Shown: positions 35,728 through 43,688 of the stretch, in pieces
How the letters are laid out: each line of letters begins with the position of its first letter
Position numbering within the stretch: position 1 is the stretch's first letter
Assembly: GCA_013032095.1 (NCBI GenBank)
Contig: WQBJ01000002.1
Coordinates: 255,501-319,500, forward strand
Source: Ruegeria atlantica
Lineage (GTDB): Bacteria; Pseudomonadota; Alphaproteobacteria; Rhodobacterales; Rhodobacteraceae
DNA: 64,000 bases
Reading direction: 5' to 3'
Translations under genes and position numbers: made by a program
The notes under the pieces: model-generated
What the model was told of the DNA's origin: nothing
Databases searched by the model: none
The model's input: only the letters and a program-made list of their open reading frames with translations

Positions 35728-37872
35728 CTAGTTCAGTTGCAGCACCTTGAACAACTCGGCGATCTTTTGGCGAGCCTCCACGCTGTCCTGCAGTAGTTTT
35801 TCTGCATCTGCCAGGGGTTTGTCAGGCACACGCGGTTGCGGTGTCATGAGGCGCTGCGTCGCTTGAACAACCGCGCTGTACTTTGTGTCATGTTCTAAAT
35901 CCGCTTCAGAGGACTGATCGGCCAGCCAAAACAGTCGGTTTGCCTCGTTAATACGATCCGAAGCGCGCATCAGAGCACCAGCCTTGGCATAGTCCCCAAC
36001 TACGACCAAAGCTTCAGCGCGCAAAGCAACGGCCGCGCCCGTCGGGTCGTCGGCCAGTTCCAAAATCGCTTGATGTGGGTGCTGGGCCAATAGAGCTGCC
36101 TTAGCGCGCAGGCGGGCGCGCTCGCCGCGTCTGACCTTGTCCTGAGGCCGTTTTGCCAGAGCGATTGCCTGTCGTGGGAAACCAAGCTCTGCTAACCTGG
36201 ATGCAACAGTGATTGCGGCATCTGTCGTTAGATTCAGCGTCTGCTCAGTTGGCATACTGAGGATGCGGCGCAGAAAAGTGGCGTCATCGGCCCGTTCAGT
36301 TAAAATATAAACCACACGGTTCAGCGCCTTAGCATTTTCTGTGTCTTCCGGCAGTTCTGCAATCAGGTCGAGCGCTGCGTCGAATTCCTGACCCAGACTC
36401 AATGCAACAGCATGGGTTCGCTGCATCCTGGGCCCGATCTCGGCCCTGCGGAACTCGACCGTGTAGGATTCGGCCAAGTCAATCTCCTGAGGTGCGATTG
36501 CTCCGCGTTCGATCCAGCGTTTGTCGACTAGGCGAGCCAATGCCAGCGGGGCTTCCAGAGTGGCGTCTGAGGATTCGATCACTTCGGTTAGCAAGGCGTC
36601 TGTTTGGTGCGCATCACCCTCAGCAGATGAAACTTTGGCCTTGGCCTGCGTTACACTCGCGCTGGTTTGTGTTTTGACGCGATCCACTGAGCGCAAAACT
36701 CGGCGAGCAGCTTCCAATTCCTCTCCATCCACCAAAATTTCCGACAGCGGCGGGCCGACGTGGCGCCTCAAGTGATCTGGTAGGCGCACATATGCCTGTT
36801 CAATCGCAGTAAGATTGGCGTCGCTGTGCAAATGACCTTCGGAAAGCACGGCCCACAAAGCCGCATCGCTGTCGCATCGCTGTAGGCCAGAAAACGGGTT
36901 TGCTCCGGTCAACGGGCCGTTATCCAGAACGTGGCTCACGGCTGCGATACGTTTTACCTCTGCAGTATCCTCGCCCAACAGGTCGAGGGCCGTTTTAGCC
37001 TCGGCTCCAAAACCAGAGTATGCGTAGAGTTTGGCCAATTGCAGTGCGTGCGTTTTGTCGATGGTGTCGAACTCCTGAAACAAGCCGGACCGTAGCTGCG
37101 CGGCCTGTTCGGAAAAGGAGCGATCATCTGTCCATTCCTCAAAGGCCAGTTCAGCGCTGGACACACAGGGGGGGCGGCGCTCCACCTGCGGAATGTCCGG
37201 GCCTAAAAGCCCGTTCAGGTCATCCAAGATCGAGGTCACCTGGACATTCCGTTCCACTTCGGAAGGTATAAACAGACTCTGATCATAGGTAGATGCGCGT
37301 GGGCCCGCCTGGGCAAGATCCAGATCAACGATACCTCGGTCAGCGCCGTGCAGTAATCGCATGGACAGCTGATCTTCGAACCCATTTGCGTTCAGGTTCA
37401 GTAACGGCAGGGCCAGCTTATCTAATGTCTGATCGGGCTCCGACGCTGTGTCTTCCTCTGGGGCTTTGGGCAGGACGGGCGCAGGGATATCGCTGGTCAG
37501 GGGCGGAAGGAAAGTTCCGGGCGCAATGTCTACAACGATCATTGTCCGTTTGAACAGAAAGGCCGAGGCAACGCAGTCGCAGCCAAACTCCAATTCAAGG
37601 GCCCCGCCCGGATCCAATTGGGAAATTGTCGCGAGCCGGTTTTTGGTCAGTCGCTGAAAAACCGAACCGGTTTCAAAGATCGCATCCTTCAGCGCGACGT
37701 TCAGGCGGGCACCGTTCTTCGTCTGTTTCAGCACCCATCCAGTGTCCTGCGGAACCTGAACAACCAGTCTGGTATAGCCGTCATGTTCGCCCGACCGCAC
37801 CGTAAGATCTCGCGCAGCGGCGCTGCCGGCCACCGCAATCAGGGCAGAGACGAAGATCGCGAACCGGGTCAT
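35728..37872 (-). CDS. Exported TPR-like protein coupled to motA (motility-associated, unknown)
   Basis: This 714-residue protein has a signal peptide (MTRFAIFVSALIAVAGSAAA). A beta-rich N-terminal domain follows (about 21-117; VRSGEHDGYTRLVVQVPQDTGW), with an AMIN-like look. The rest is helical and repeat-like (about 230-690), consistent with TPR/SEL1-type scaffolds. It overlaps the motA stop region by 4 bases and ends the fliL-motA operon, so it is expected to act in flagellar rotation or stator assembly in the periplasm, possibly filling a MotC-like role. No homologous name is certain. motB, which usually follows motA, is absent here. Confidence 0.7.
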   Translation of the reverse strand: MTRFAIFVSALIAVAGSAAARDLTVRSGEHDGYTRLVVQVPQDTGWVLKQTKNGARLNVALKDAIFETGSVFQRLTKNRLATISQLDPGGALELEFGCDCVASAFLFKRTMIVVDIAPGTFLPPLTSDIPAPVLPKAPEEDTASEPDQTLDKLALPLLNLNANGFEDQLSMRLLHGADRGIVDLDLAQAGPRASTYDQSLFIPSEVERNVQVTSILDDLNGLLGPDIPQVERRPPCVSSAELAFEEWTDDRSFSEQAAQLRSGLFQEFDTIDKTHALQLAKLYAYSGFGAEAKTALDLLGEDTAEVKRIAAVSHVLDNGPLTGANPFSGLQRCDSDAALWAVLSEGHLHSDANLTAIEQAYVRLPDHLRRHVGPPLSEILVDGEELEAARRVLRSVDRVKTQTSASVTQAKAKVSSAEGDAHQTDALLTEVIESSDATLEAPLALARLVDKRWIERGAIAPQEIDLAESYTVEFRRAEIGPRMQRTHAVALSLGQEFDAALDLIAELPEDTENAKALNRVVYILTERADDATFLRRILSMPTEQTLNLTTDAAITVASRLAELGFPRQAIALAKRPQDKVRRGERARLRAKAALLAQHPHQAILELADDPTGAAVALRAEALVVVGDYAKAGALMRASDRINEANRLFWLADQSSEADLEHDTKYSAVVQATQRLMTPQPRVPDKPLADAEKLLQDSVEARQKIAELFKVLQLN

Positions 37873-38738
37873 GCCGCTGCCTGCTTGAGTTCTTTCAGTG
37901 CTTCTTCAAGCTCGGTAAAGCCCGGGCGGTTATGGGTTGGCGTGTTCTGGCGCCCGACCTCAATGCACATGGAGGCGTTGTGGTTGTGTAGATTGGCGAC
38001 CAAAACCTCTTTGATCAGCTGGTAGAAATGGTTGTCTTCTTCGACAACAGCCTTCAGCTTACCCGCGAAGGGGCCGACCAGACCATAGGCCAGAAACACG
38101 CCCAGAAAGGTTCCCACCAGCGCGCCACCGATGAGCTTGCCCAACACCTCGGGCGGTTGGTCGATTGACCCCATCGTTTTGATCACACCCAGAACCGCCG
38201 CCACGATGCCCAACGCGGGCAGACCATCCGCAACGGTCTGAAGGGCATGGCTGGAATGCATGGCGTGGTGAAAGTTCGCTTCCATCCTTTTTTCCAGCAC
38301 TTCTTCCACCTGATGCGGATCGTCATAGTTCATCGACGCAGATCGCATTGTGTCGCAGATAAGGTCTACCGCCTCCTTGTCGGCCTGAATCTTGGGATAG
38401 GCCGAAAACAGTGACGAATTTTCGGGGTCTTCGATATGCTGCTCAACCTCGACCGGGTTGGCCTTGGCGATGCGGATCAGAGAAAACAGCAGGCATAGCA
38501 GGTCGCGATAGTCTTCGGGCTTCCATTTCGGCCCCTTGAACACTTTTCCCATGTCCTTCGCGGTGTGCTTCACAGCGCTCATATCGTTGCTGATCAGAAA
38601 CGCGCCTACTGCAGCACCACCGATCATCATCATCTCAAAAGGGAGCGATTTCATAATGATGGCCATTTTGCCGCCCGCAGCCAGATAGCCGCCGAACACC
38701 ATAGCGAAAATGACCACAATTCCGATTAGTCCGATCAT
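37869..38738 (-). CDS. motA: Flagellar motor stator protein MotA
   Basis: This 289-residue protein has four hydrophobic segments (about 2-22, 33-50, 170-190 and 203-225). The MotA cytoplasmic loop is RDLLCLLFSLIRIAKANPVEVEQHIEDPENSSLF, and the pore segment is DGLPALGIVAAVLGVIKTMGSIDQPPEVLGKLIGGALVGTFLGV in outline. With MotB it forms the proton-driven stator. It lies downstream of the MotE-like gene (38 bases) and is translationally coupled to the unknown 714-residue protein. Confidence 0.95.
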   Translation of the reverse strand: MIGLIGIVVIFAMVFGGYLAAGGKMAIIMKSLPFEMMMIGGAAVGAFLISNDMSAVKHTAKDMGKVFKGPKWKPEDYRDLLCLLFSLIRIAKANPVEVEQHIEDPENSSLFSAYPKIQADKEAVDLICDTMRSASMNYDDPHQVEEVLEKRMEANFHHAMHSSHALQTVADGLPALGIVAAVLGVIKTMGSIDQPPEVLGKLIGGALVGTFLGVFLAYGLVGPFAGKLKAVVEEDNHFYQLIKEVLVANLHNHNASMCIEVGRQNTPTHNRPGFTELEEALKELKQAAA

Positions 38739-38776
38739 GGGGGATCTCCAGCAAAGTCCTGCGCGGGGTTACGGGG

Positions 38777-39352
38777 TTACTCCTGAGGGGCCGCCGCGTT
38801 GCGGCCCGCCATGATGACACTGATGGTGTAGGCGGCCTCAGGGCTTAACCCGGCCAGAACGCCAGCCGCCGCATCCGGAGGCATCCGCGAGAGGAAACCG
38901 GCGGCAAAACCCGGGTCCATCGTCTCGAATAGCGCGGCGGCGTCTTTCGGTTTCATGCTTTGATAGACATCAGTCAGGCGCGTCAGGTCTGTCTCGGCGG
39001 CCTTCTCGGCGATTGCGAGTGTCGCGCGCAGGGCTTCTTCAGCTTCCTGCAAGGCAATCAGTCGCACTTCGATTGCCTGACCGACAATGTCCAACGCTTT
39101 TTCCTTGTCCAGTGCTGTAGATTCGCGCTGTTTCAGGGCTTCTTCCCGGCGCAATAGTTCTGTCAGCAGAACCCGCGCTCCAGGCAGATCTTCCTGCACC
39201 TGGTTGACCCTGGGAGCGGAAGGCTCGGGCGTTTTTGCCAATGCAGGTCCAGCTTCCAGCCCAAGCCGAATCGCAGCGGACCCGATCATCAGCAGCGAAA
39301 TGACCGCCAATACGCCGCCTTTCGGGCGCCTATCGGTTTGCTCGCGGGTCAT
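38777..39352 (-). CDS. MotE-family protein (MgtE-N-like stator chaperone)
   Basis: This 191-residue protein has one N-terminal membrane helix (about 13-32), a long coiled coil (about 60-120) and a C-terminal MgtE-N/FliG-like module (VYQSMKPKDAAALFETMDPGFAAGFLSRM, then GVLAGLSPEAAYTISVIMAG). MotE in rhizobia is a periplasmic chaperone for MotC (established in Sinorhizobium). The gene order here supports a flagellar role. It overlaps the preceding gene by 4 bases. Confidence 0.75.
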   Translation of the reverse strand: MTREQTDRRPKGGVLAVISLLMIGSAAIRLGLEAGPALAKTPEPSAPRVNQVQEDLPGARVLLTELLRREEALKQRESTALDKEKALDIVGQAIEVRLIALQEAEEALRATLAIAEKAAETDLTRLTDVYQSMKPKDAAALFETMDPGFAAGFLSRMPPDAAAGVLAGLSPEAAYTISVIMAGRNAAAPQE

Positions 39353-39861
39353 GTCGCAGGTTCACTTTTTGGACGATCATGCCGGAAAAACATCAAACCG
39401 CCAGGCCGCTTCGCCGGGGCCGCAGCAACGGCCTCATTTTCCGGGTCCGCAGTCTGTTCAGTCGCCTCGGCCGTTTCTTCGCCATTGGTTATAGTGATTT
39501 CCCTAGCTTCTTCGGGCGTTTTGCCGGAGTCATGAACAGACGTGGACGACTCTGGCCCTGATGCCGTTTTTCCAGGTAGCTCCACGTCATGCATAGAGGC
39601 CATCATCAACTCCAACCTCTGTGCAACTTTCTCGGCGCGTTCCGTCAATTCCTTGAGATGCGCACCTGATTGATCCGAAGCGTCTCGTGCAGACTCCAGT
39701 GACTTCTTCAACTCATCCGCTTGCGTCGACAGAACAGCGACCGCCCCGCCTACACCTTTTTCCAGGTCGGTGAAGCGCTTGAGCCGCCGGGACAGCACGA
39801 AACAGTAAAGACCCGCACCCAGCGCGCCGGCGACCAGTAAAACATCTGCTATCAGCTCCAA
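39349..39861 (-). CDS. DUF6468-type flagellar-locus protein
   Basis: This 170-residue protein has one N-terminal membrane helix (about 4-23), then RRLKRFTDLEKGVGGAVAVLSTQADELKKSLE and an amphipathic coiled coil (to about 90). It ends in an acidic, Ala/Glu-rich low-complexity tail and a short basic end. This matches the DUF6468 proteins found next to fliL/motE in alphaproteobacteria (recollection). The function is unknown. It lies 9 bases after fliL and overlaps the MotE-like gene. Confidence 0.65.
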   Translation of the reverse strand: MELIADVLLVAGALGAGLYCFVLSRRLKRFTDLEKGVGGAVAVLSTQADELKKSLESARDASDQSGAHLKELTERAEKVAQRLELMMASMHDVELPGKTASGPESSTSVHDSGKTPEEAREITITNGEETAEATEQTADPENEAVAAAPAKRPGGLMFFRHDRPKSEPAT

Positions 39862-39870
39862 CTTCGCCTC

Positions 39871-40368
39871 CTAATTCAATACGAATTCCATCACGAGAAC
39901 GTCGCGCACGCGGCCTTCTCCTACGACGATTTCAATGCGACGCAGCAGATGTCCGCGGATGCGCATTAGGGCCAGGGAATCCTCAAGATCCGACACTTCA
40001 ACCGCGCGCAGATACCCGTTCAGGATGTCCATGATTCGCGGTTTCATCTTTTCCACGTCAGCGGCATATTCAGAGTTCACCTCCAACTGAGCGTGAAACT
40101 TCAAATGCCGTGAATCGCCTGCGTTGACCGAGACGATCAACGGCGGAAGATCGATGAATCCCACCTGCGGCAACGCTTTCATCGCTTTGCCCTGGTGCTT
40201 GTTTTCTGCCTCTTCGACCGCAGGCTTTCCACCAAACGGCAACAGGCCAGAGGTGGTCAGGAAATACCCACCAGCTGCTCCGGAGATCGCCAGAATCATC
40301 CCAATGACTAGCCCCTTTTTTCCCAATTTTTCAGTGGTTTCACCCTGCTCTGCAGTTGCGTCAGTCAT
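39871..40368 (-). CDS. fliL: Flagellar basal-body-associated protein FliL
   Basis: This 165-residue protein has a cytoplasmic N-terminus and one membrane helix (about 20-40; GLVIGMILAISGAAGGYFL). The periplasmic FliL domain has FIDLPPLIVSVNAGDSRHLKFHAQLEV and ends VRDVLVMEFVLN. FliL surrounds the stator and supports torque. The start at 40368 is preferred to an ATG 33 bases upstream because GAGGA lies 5 bases before it. It is the first gene of the minus-strand stator operon, divergent from fliF. Confidence 0.92.
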   Translation of the reverse strand: MTDATAEQGETTEKLGKKGLVIGMILAISGAAGGYFLTTSGLLPFGGKPAVEEAENKHQGKAMKALPQVGFIDLPPLIVSVNAGDSRHLKFHAQLEVNSEYAADVEKMKPRIMDILNGYLRAVEVSDLEDSLALMRIRGHLLRRIEIVVGEGRVRDVLVMEFVLN

Positions 40369-40487
40369 GACGTCCTCATTTATCCGCTCGGTAAGTGTCA
40401 TAACCCGGCAGGGACTAACCGATTGTTAAGGGCATTCGTCCAAACAGAGGATGCGTCAGGTAGAATGCCAGCGAGTCGGAGGTGAGC

Positions 40488-42077
40488 GTGCAGCAGATCG
40501 GAACTGTCTGGTCAAGTTTGGACAGGCGTAAACAAATCATCGTCACCGGTGCGGTCGTGCTGGTTTTTCTTGGGATCCTTGCGATGTCGCGACTGGTGAC
40601 TGCGCCATCGATGACCTTGCTTTATGCCGGGCTGGAAAGCGGCGCAGCAGGGGATATCGTTCGTTCACTCGATCAGCGTGGGGTTGCGTATGAGATTCGT
40701 GGCGGCTCGATCTATGTGCCTGGGTCGCAGCGGGATGAGTTGCGCCTGACTCTGGCCAGCGAAGGCCTGCCTGCCAATGGCAATCAGGGTTATGAACTGC
40801 TGGATTCGCTCAGCGGTTTCGGCACCACATCGCAGATGTTTGACGCTGCGTATTGGCGCGCGAAAGAGGGTGAGCTAGCCCGCACCATCGTCGGCAGCCC
40901 TCATATCAATCAGGCGCGGGTTCATATCGCCAACGGGTCGACCAATCCGTTCCAGCGCAGCGTGGCGCCAACGGCTTCTGTGTATCTGGTGCCATCCGGG
41001 GCTCAGATCACATCTGATCAAGCCGAGGCGATCCGGTTTCTGGTGGCCTCTGCGGTCAGCGGTCTGGCACCCGAGAATGTCACCGTCGTCGATTCGAACG
41101 GGGCGGTGATCGGCGCGCAGGAAACCGCTGTGGCCGCCGATACAGCCGATGAAAAAGCGCGCCAGCTGCGCGAACGCGTGATGCGACTGGTTGAGGCGCG
41201 CGTCGGGGCGGGAAATGCGGTGGTTGAGGTCAGTGTCGATACGGTGACCAAGACCGAATCCATCCGCGAGCGCCGCTTTGATCCCAATGGACGCGTCGCC
41301 ATCAGTACCGATATCGAGGAGCGCTCGGACAGTGCCCGCAACCAGTCCGCCGACGTCACCGTGGCGTCCAACCTGCCCGATGGGGATGGGGCCGGTGGGG
41401 ACGAGTCGAATTCTAACGCGACGCAAACGCGTGAGCGGGTGAATTATGAGGTTTCGGAGACCGAGTTGGAGGTTCACAACGCCCCCGGTGCAATCAAGCG
41501 ATTGACCGTGGCGGTTCTGGTTAATGGGTCGCGATCAGTGAACGCGACCGGGATCGAAACCTTTGAGCCGATGCCTGAGGCGGAGATGGACGCTCTGAAA
41601 GAGCTTGTGGCCTCGGCTGTTGGTTTTGACGAGACCCGTGGAGATGTCATTACCCTGAAATCGCTGGATCTTCCGGCGGTTGAACCACAAGGAACGCGGG
41701 CTTCGGCTTCGATCTGGCAAAAAGTGCATTTCGACGCGATGTCGCTGATTCAGATGGCGGTTCTGGCGATTGTCTCGCTGGTGCTTGGGCTGTTCGTGAT
41801 CCGCCCGATCCTGACTAAACCGGCGATGGCTCCAGCCCTGTTGCCCGCTGGAGCAGCTCCGGAGCCAGAGGCCTTTCTGACCGGCGAAATTGCGACGAGC
41901 GAAAACGGGCAATTCACCGCACTGCCGGGGCAGGCTGCCGCGGGCGAAGTCCCGACGCTGGCCGCGCAGCCGAAAGCTGATCCGGTCGACCGGCTGCGGG
42001 CGATGATCGGCGACAAGCAGGAGGAAACCGTCGAAATCCTGCGCAGCTGGCTGGAAGAAGGCGAGGAGCGGGTCTGA
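40488..42077 (+). CDS. fliF: Flagellar MS-ring protein FliF
   Basis: This 529-residue protein has a membrane helix at about 20-40 and another at about 420-440. The YscJ/FliF ring-building motifs are LLYAGLESGAAGDIVRSLDQRGVAYEI and MFDAAYWRAKEGELARTI, and the C-terminal FliG-binding tail is DPVDRLRAMIGDKQEETVEILRSW. The GTG at 40488 is chosen because GGAGG (40478-40482) lies 5 bases upstream. An in-frame GTG at 40482 would overlap that Shine-Dalgarno. It heads fliF-fliH-fliN-fliP with overlapping genes. Confidence 0.95.
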   Translation: MQQIGTVWSSLDRRKQIIVTGAVVLVFLGILAMSRLVTAPSMTLLYAGLESGAAGDIVRSLDQRGVAYEIRGGSIYVPGSQRDELRLTLASEGLPANGNQGYELLDSLSGFGTTSQMFDAAYWRAKEGELARTIVGSPHINQARVHIANGSTNPFQRSVAPTASVYLVPSGAQITSDQAEAIRFLVASAVSGLAPENVTVVDSNGAVIGAQETAVAADTADEKARQLRERVMRLVEARVGAGNAVVEVSVDTVTKTESIRERRFDPNGRVAISTDIEERSDSARNQSADVTVASNLPDGDGAGGDESNSNATQTRERVNYEVSETELEVHNAPGAIKRLTVAVLVNGSRSVNATGIETFEPMPEAEMDALKELVASAVGFDETRGDVITLKSLDLPAVEPQGTRASASIWQKVHFDAMSLIQMAVLAIVSLVLGLFVIRPILTKPAMAPALLPAGAAPEPEAFLTGEIATSENGQFTALPGQAAAGEVPTLAAQPKADPVDRLRAMIGDKQEETVEILRSWLEEGEERV

Positions 42078-42673
42078 TGTCGATTGCCCATCTTCTTGAG
42101 GATTTCACGTTGCAGGCCGGGGGTAGCAAGCTTCACTTGCTGGATGAAGAAACGTTGGAAGAGCAGCGGCTGGCCGCTTTTGAACAAGGATACAGCGCTG
42201 GCTGGGAAGACGCGGTTCAGGCGCAGGAACAGAGCCGCGCAAAGATATCGACTGAACTGTCCAAATCGCTTGAGGACATGTCGTTTACCTATCACGAGGC
42301 TGTCACCCGGATGACGCTTTCACTGGAACCAATGTTCCAGAGCCTTGTGAATGTCGTCCTCCCCGAAACGCTGGAACGGGGTTTTGCCGTAAGTCTGGTG
42401 GAACAGTTGACCGACATGGCGCGAGAAGAGATTGGCCAGCCGATGCAGATTTATGTGCCTGCGAACCGCGCGGTCGAAGTGGAAGAGATGCTGCCACCGG
42501 AATTGTCCGCACCCACCCGAGTGATCGAAGATCCTTCGTTGGATGCCGGGCAAGCCCGGTTGCAGGTCGGCACATCCCAGCGCGAGGTGGATTGCAGCGA
42601 CTTGCTCGCCTCGGTCGCGGGGGCATTCGACGCATATATATTTAAGGCAAAAGAGGCCGTGAACCATGAGTGA
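42077..42673 (+). CDS. fliH: FliH-like flagellar assembly protein
   Basis: This 198-residue protein has the N-terminal segment FEQGYSAGWEDAVQAQEQSRA, typical of FliH/YscL (helical, Ala/Glu-rich). The C-terminal half (LVEQLTDMAREEIGQPMQIYVP; QREVDCSDLLASVAGAFDAYI) fits the FliI-binding domain. FliH regulates the export ATPase FliI at the flagellar secretion gate. Sequence similarity is modest, so assignment rests partly on position between fliF and fliN. Confidence 0.7.
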   Translation: MSIAHLLEDFTLQAGGSKLHLLDEETLEEQRLAAFEQGYSAGWEDAVQAQEQSRAKISTELSKSLEDMSFTYHEAVTRMTLSLEPMFQSLVNVVLPETLERGFAVSLVEQLTDMAREEIGQPMQIYVPANRAVEVEEMLPPELSAPTRVIEDPSLDAGQARLQVGTSQREVDCSDLLASVAGAFDAYIFKAKEAVNHE

Positions 42674-42953
42674 TCCCCAGAACACGAAACCCGAAAAAGC
42701 CAATCCGTTTGAAGCCGTTCCGATTGAGGTGACGGTCTCGGTCGGGCGCGCTCGGCCTCTGATCCGAGACCTGCTGAACATGGGTGAAAACGCCGTTCTG
42801 ACGCTGGACAAACGGATCGAAGATCCGGTGGACCTCTATGTCGGTGACAAACTGGTTGCCCGTGGTTTGCTGGAAGAGATGGAGGGTGATCAGGCCGGAC
42901 AACTCGCTGTACGCCTGACCGAGATCGCGGATTTGCAGCACGGGATCGGTTGA
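42666..42953 (+). CDS. fliN: Flagellar motor switch protein FliN
   Basis: This short, 95-residue FliN consists of an N-terminal linker and one SpoA domain (VPIEVTVSVGRARPLIRDLLNMGENAVLTL; VDLYVGDKLVARGLLEEM). It forms the C-ring with FliM and contributes to rotation switching. It overlaps fliH by 8 bases and fliP by 1 base (TGATG). Confidence 0.9.
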   Translation: MSDPQNTKPEKANPFEAVPIEVTVSVGRARPLIRDLLNMGENAVLTLDKRIEDPVDLYVGDKLVARGLLEEMEGDQAGQLAVRLTEIADLQHGIG

Positions 42954-43684
42954 TGCGGGTTTGGCTCTGGCTGGTCGTCGCGTTCGTAACGCTGTCGCCT
43001 TCTTTGGCCGCAGCGCAGGAGCTGTCGCTGTCATTGGGCGAGGGCGGCTCGATCTCGGCGCGGACCATCCAATTGATCCTGCTGATCACGGTGCTAAGCC
43101 TCGCGCCAGGGTTGGCGATCATGATCACCTGTTTTCCGTTTTTGATAACCGTTCTCGCCATCCTGCGGCAGGGTATCGGGTTGCAGCAATCGCCACCCAA
43201 CATGTTGATCGTCAGCCTGGCTCTGTTCCTGACCTATTTCATCATGGAACCTGTCTTCTCCGAGGCCTGGTCCACGGGTATCCGCCCGATGGTCGAAGAA
43301 ACGATGGAAGTAGAACCGGCGTTGCAGATCGCGATCCAACCCTTCCGCGCCTTCATGGCCGCGCGGCTGGACCCGGATACGTTTCACGCCATGGCGGCCT
43401 TGCGGCCCGACGGTGATACGGTTGCCTTGACGCCCGAGGCGCCGCTGTCGATCCTGATGCCCTCTTTCATGCTGTCCGAGATCGCCCGCGCCTTTCAGAT
43501 CGGTTTCCTGATCTTTCTGCCGTTTCTGATCATCGACCTTGTGGTGGCGGCGGTGTTGATGTCGATGGGGATGATGATGGTGCCGCCCGCGACCGTATCA
43601 TTGCCATTCAAGCTGGCTTTTTTCGTCATCGCTGATGGCTGGTCGCTGATCGCCGGGGCGTTGGTGCGCAGCTACATGAGCTGA
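42953..43684 (+). CDS. fliP: Flagellar type III export protein FliP
   Basis: This 243-residue protein has a signal peptide (MRVWLWLVVAFVTLSPSLAAA) and four membrane segments. Diagnostic FliP stretches are ILRQGIGLQQSPPNMLIVSLALFLTYFIM and PSFMLSEIARAFQIGFLIFLPFLIIDLVVA in outline, plus MMMVPPATVSLPFKLAFF. It forms the export-gate core with FliQ and FliR. The ATG at 42953 is used because it overlaps the fliN stop (TGATG). fliQ/fliR are not seen here; a histidine kinase gene on the other strand follows. Confidence 0.94.
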   Translation: MRVWLWLVVAFVTLSPSLAAAQELSLSLGEGGSISARTIQLILLITVLSLAPGLAIMITCFPFLITVLAILRQGIGLQQSPPNMLIVSLALFLTYFIMEPVFSEAWSTGIRPMVEETMEVEPALQIAIQPFRAFMAARLDPDTFHAMAALRPDGDTVALTPEAPLSILMPSFMLSEIARAFQIGFLIFLPFLIIDLVVAAVLMSMGMMMVPPATVSLPFKLAFFVIADGWSLIAGALVRSYMS

Positions 43685-43688
43685 GCCG

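Noticed and set aside
40482-40487. GTG at 40482 as the fliF start
   Set aside because: It overlaps the GGAGG Shine-Dalgarno that is correctly spaced for the GTG at 40488.
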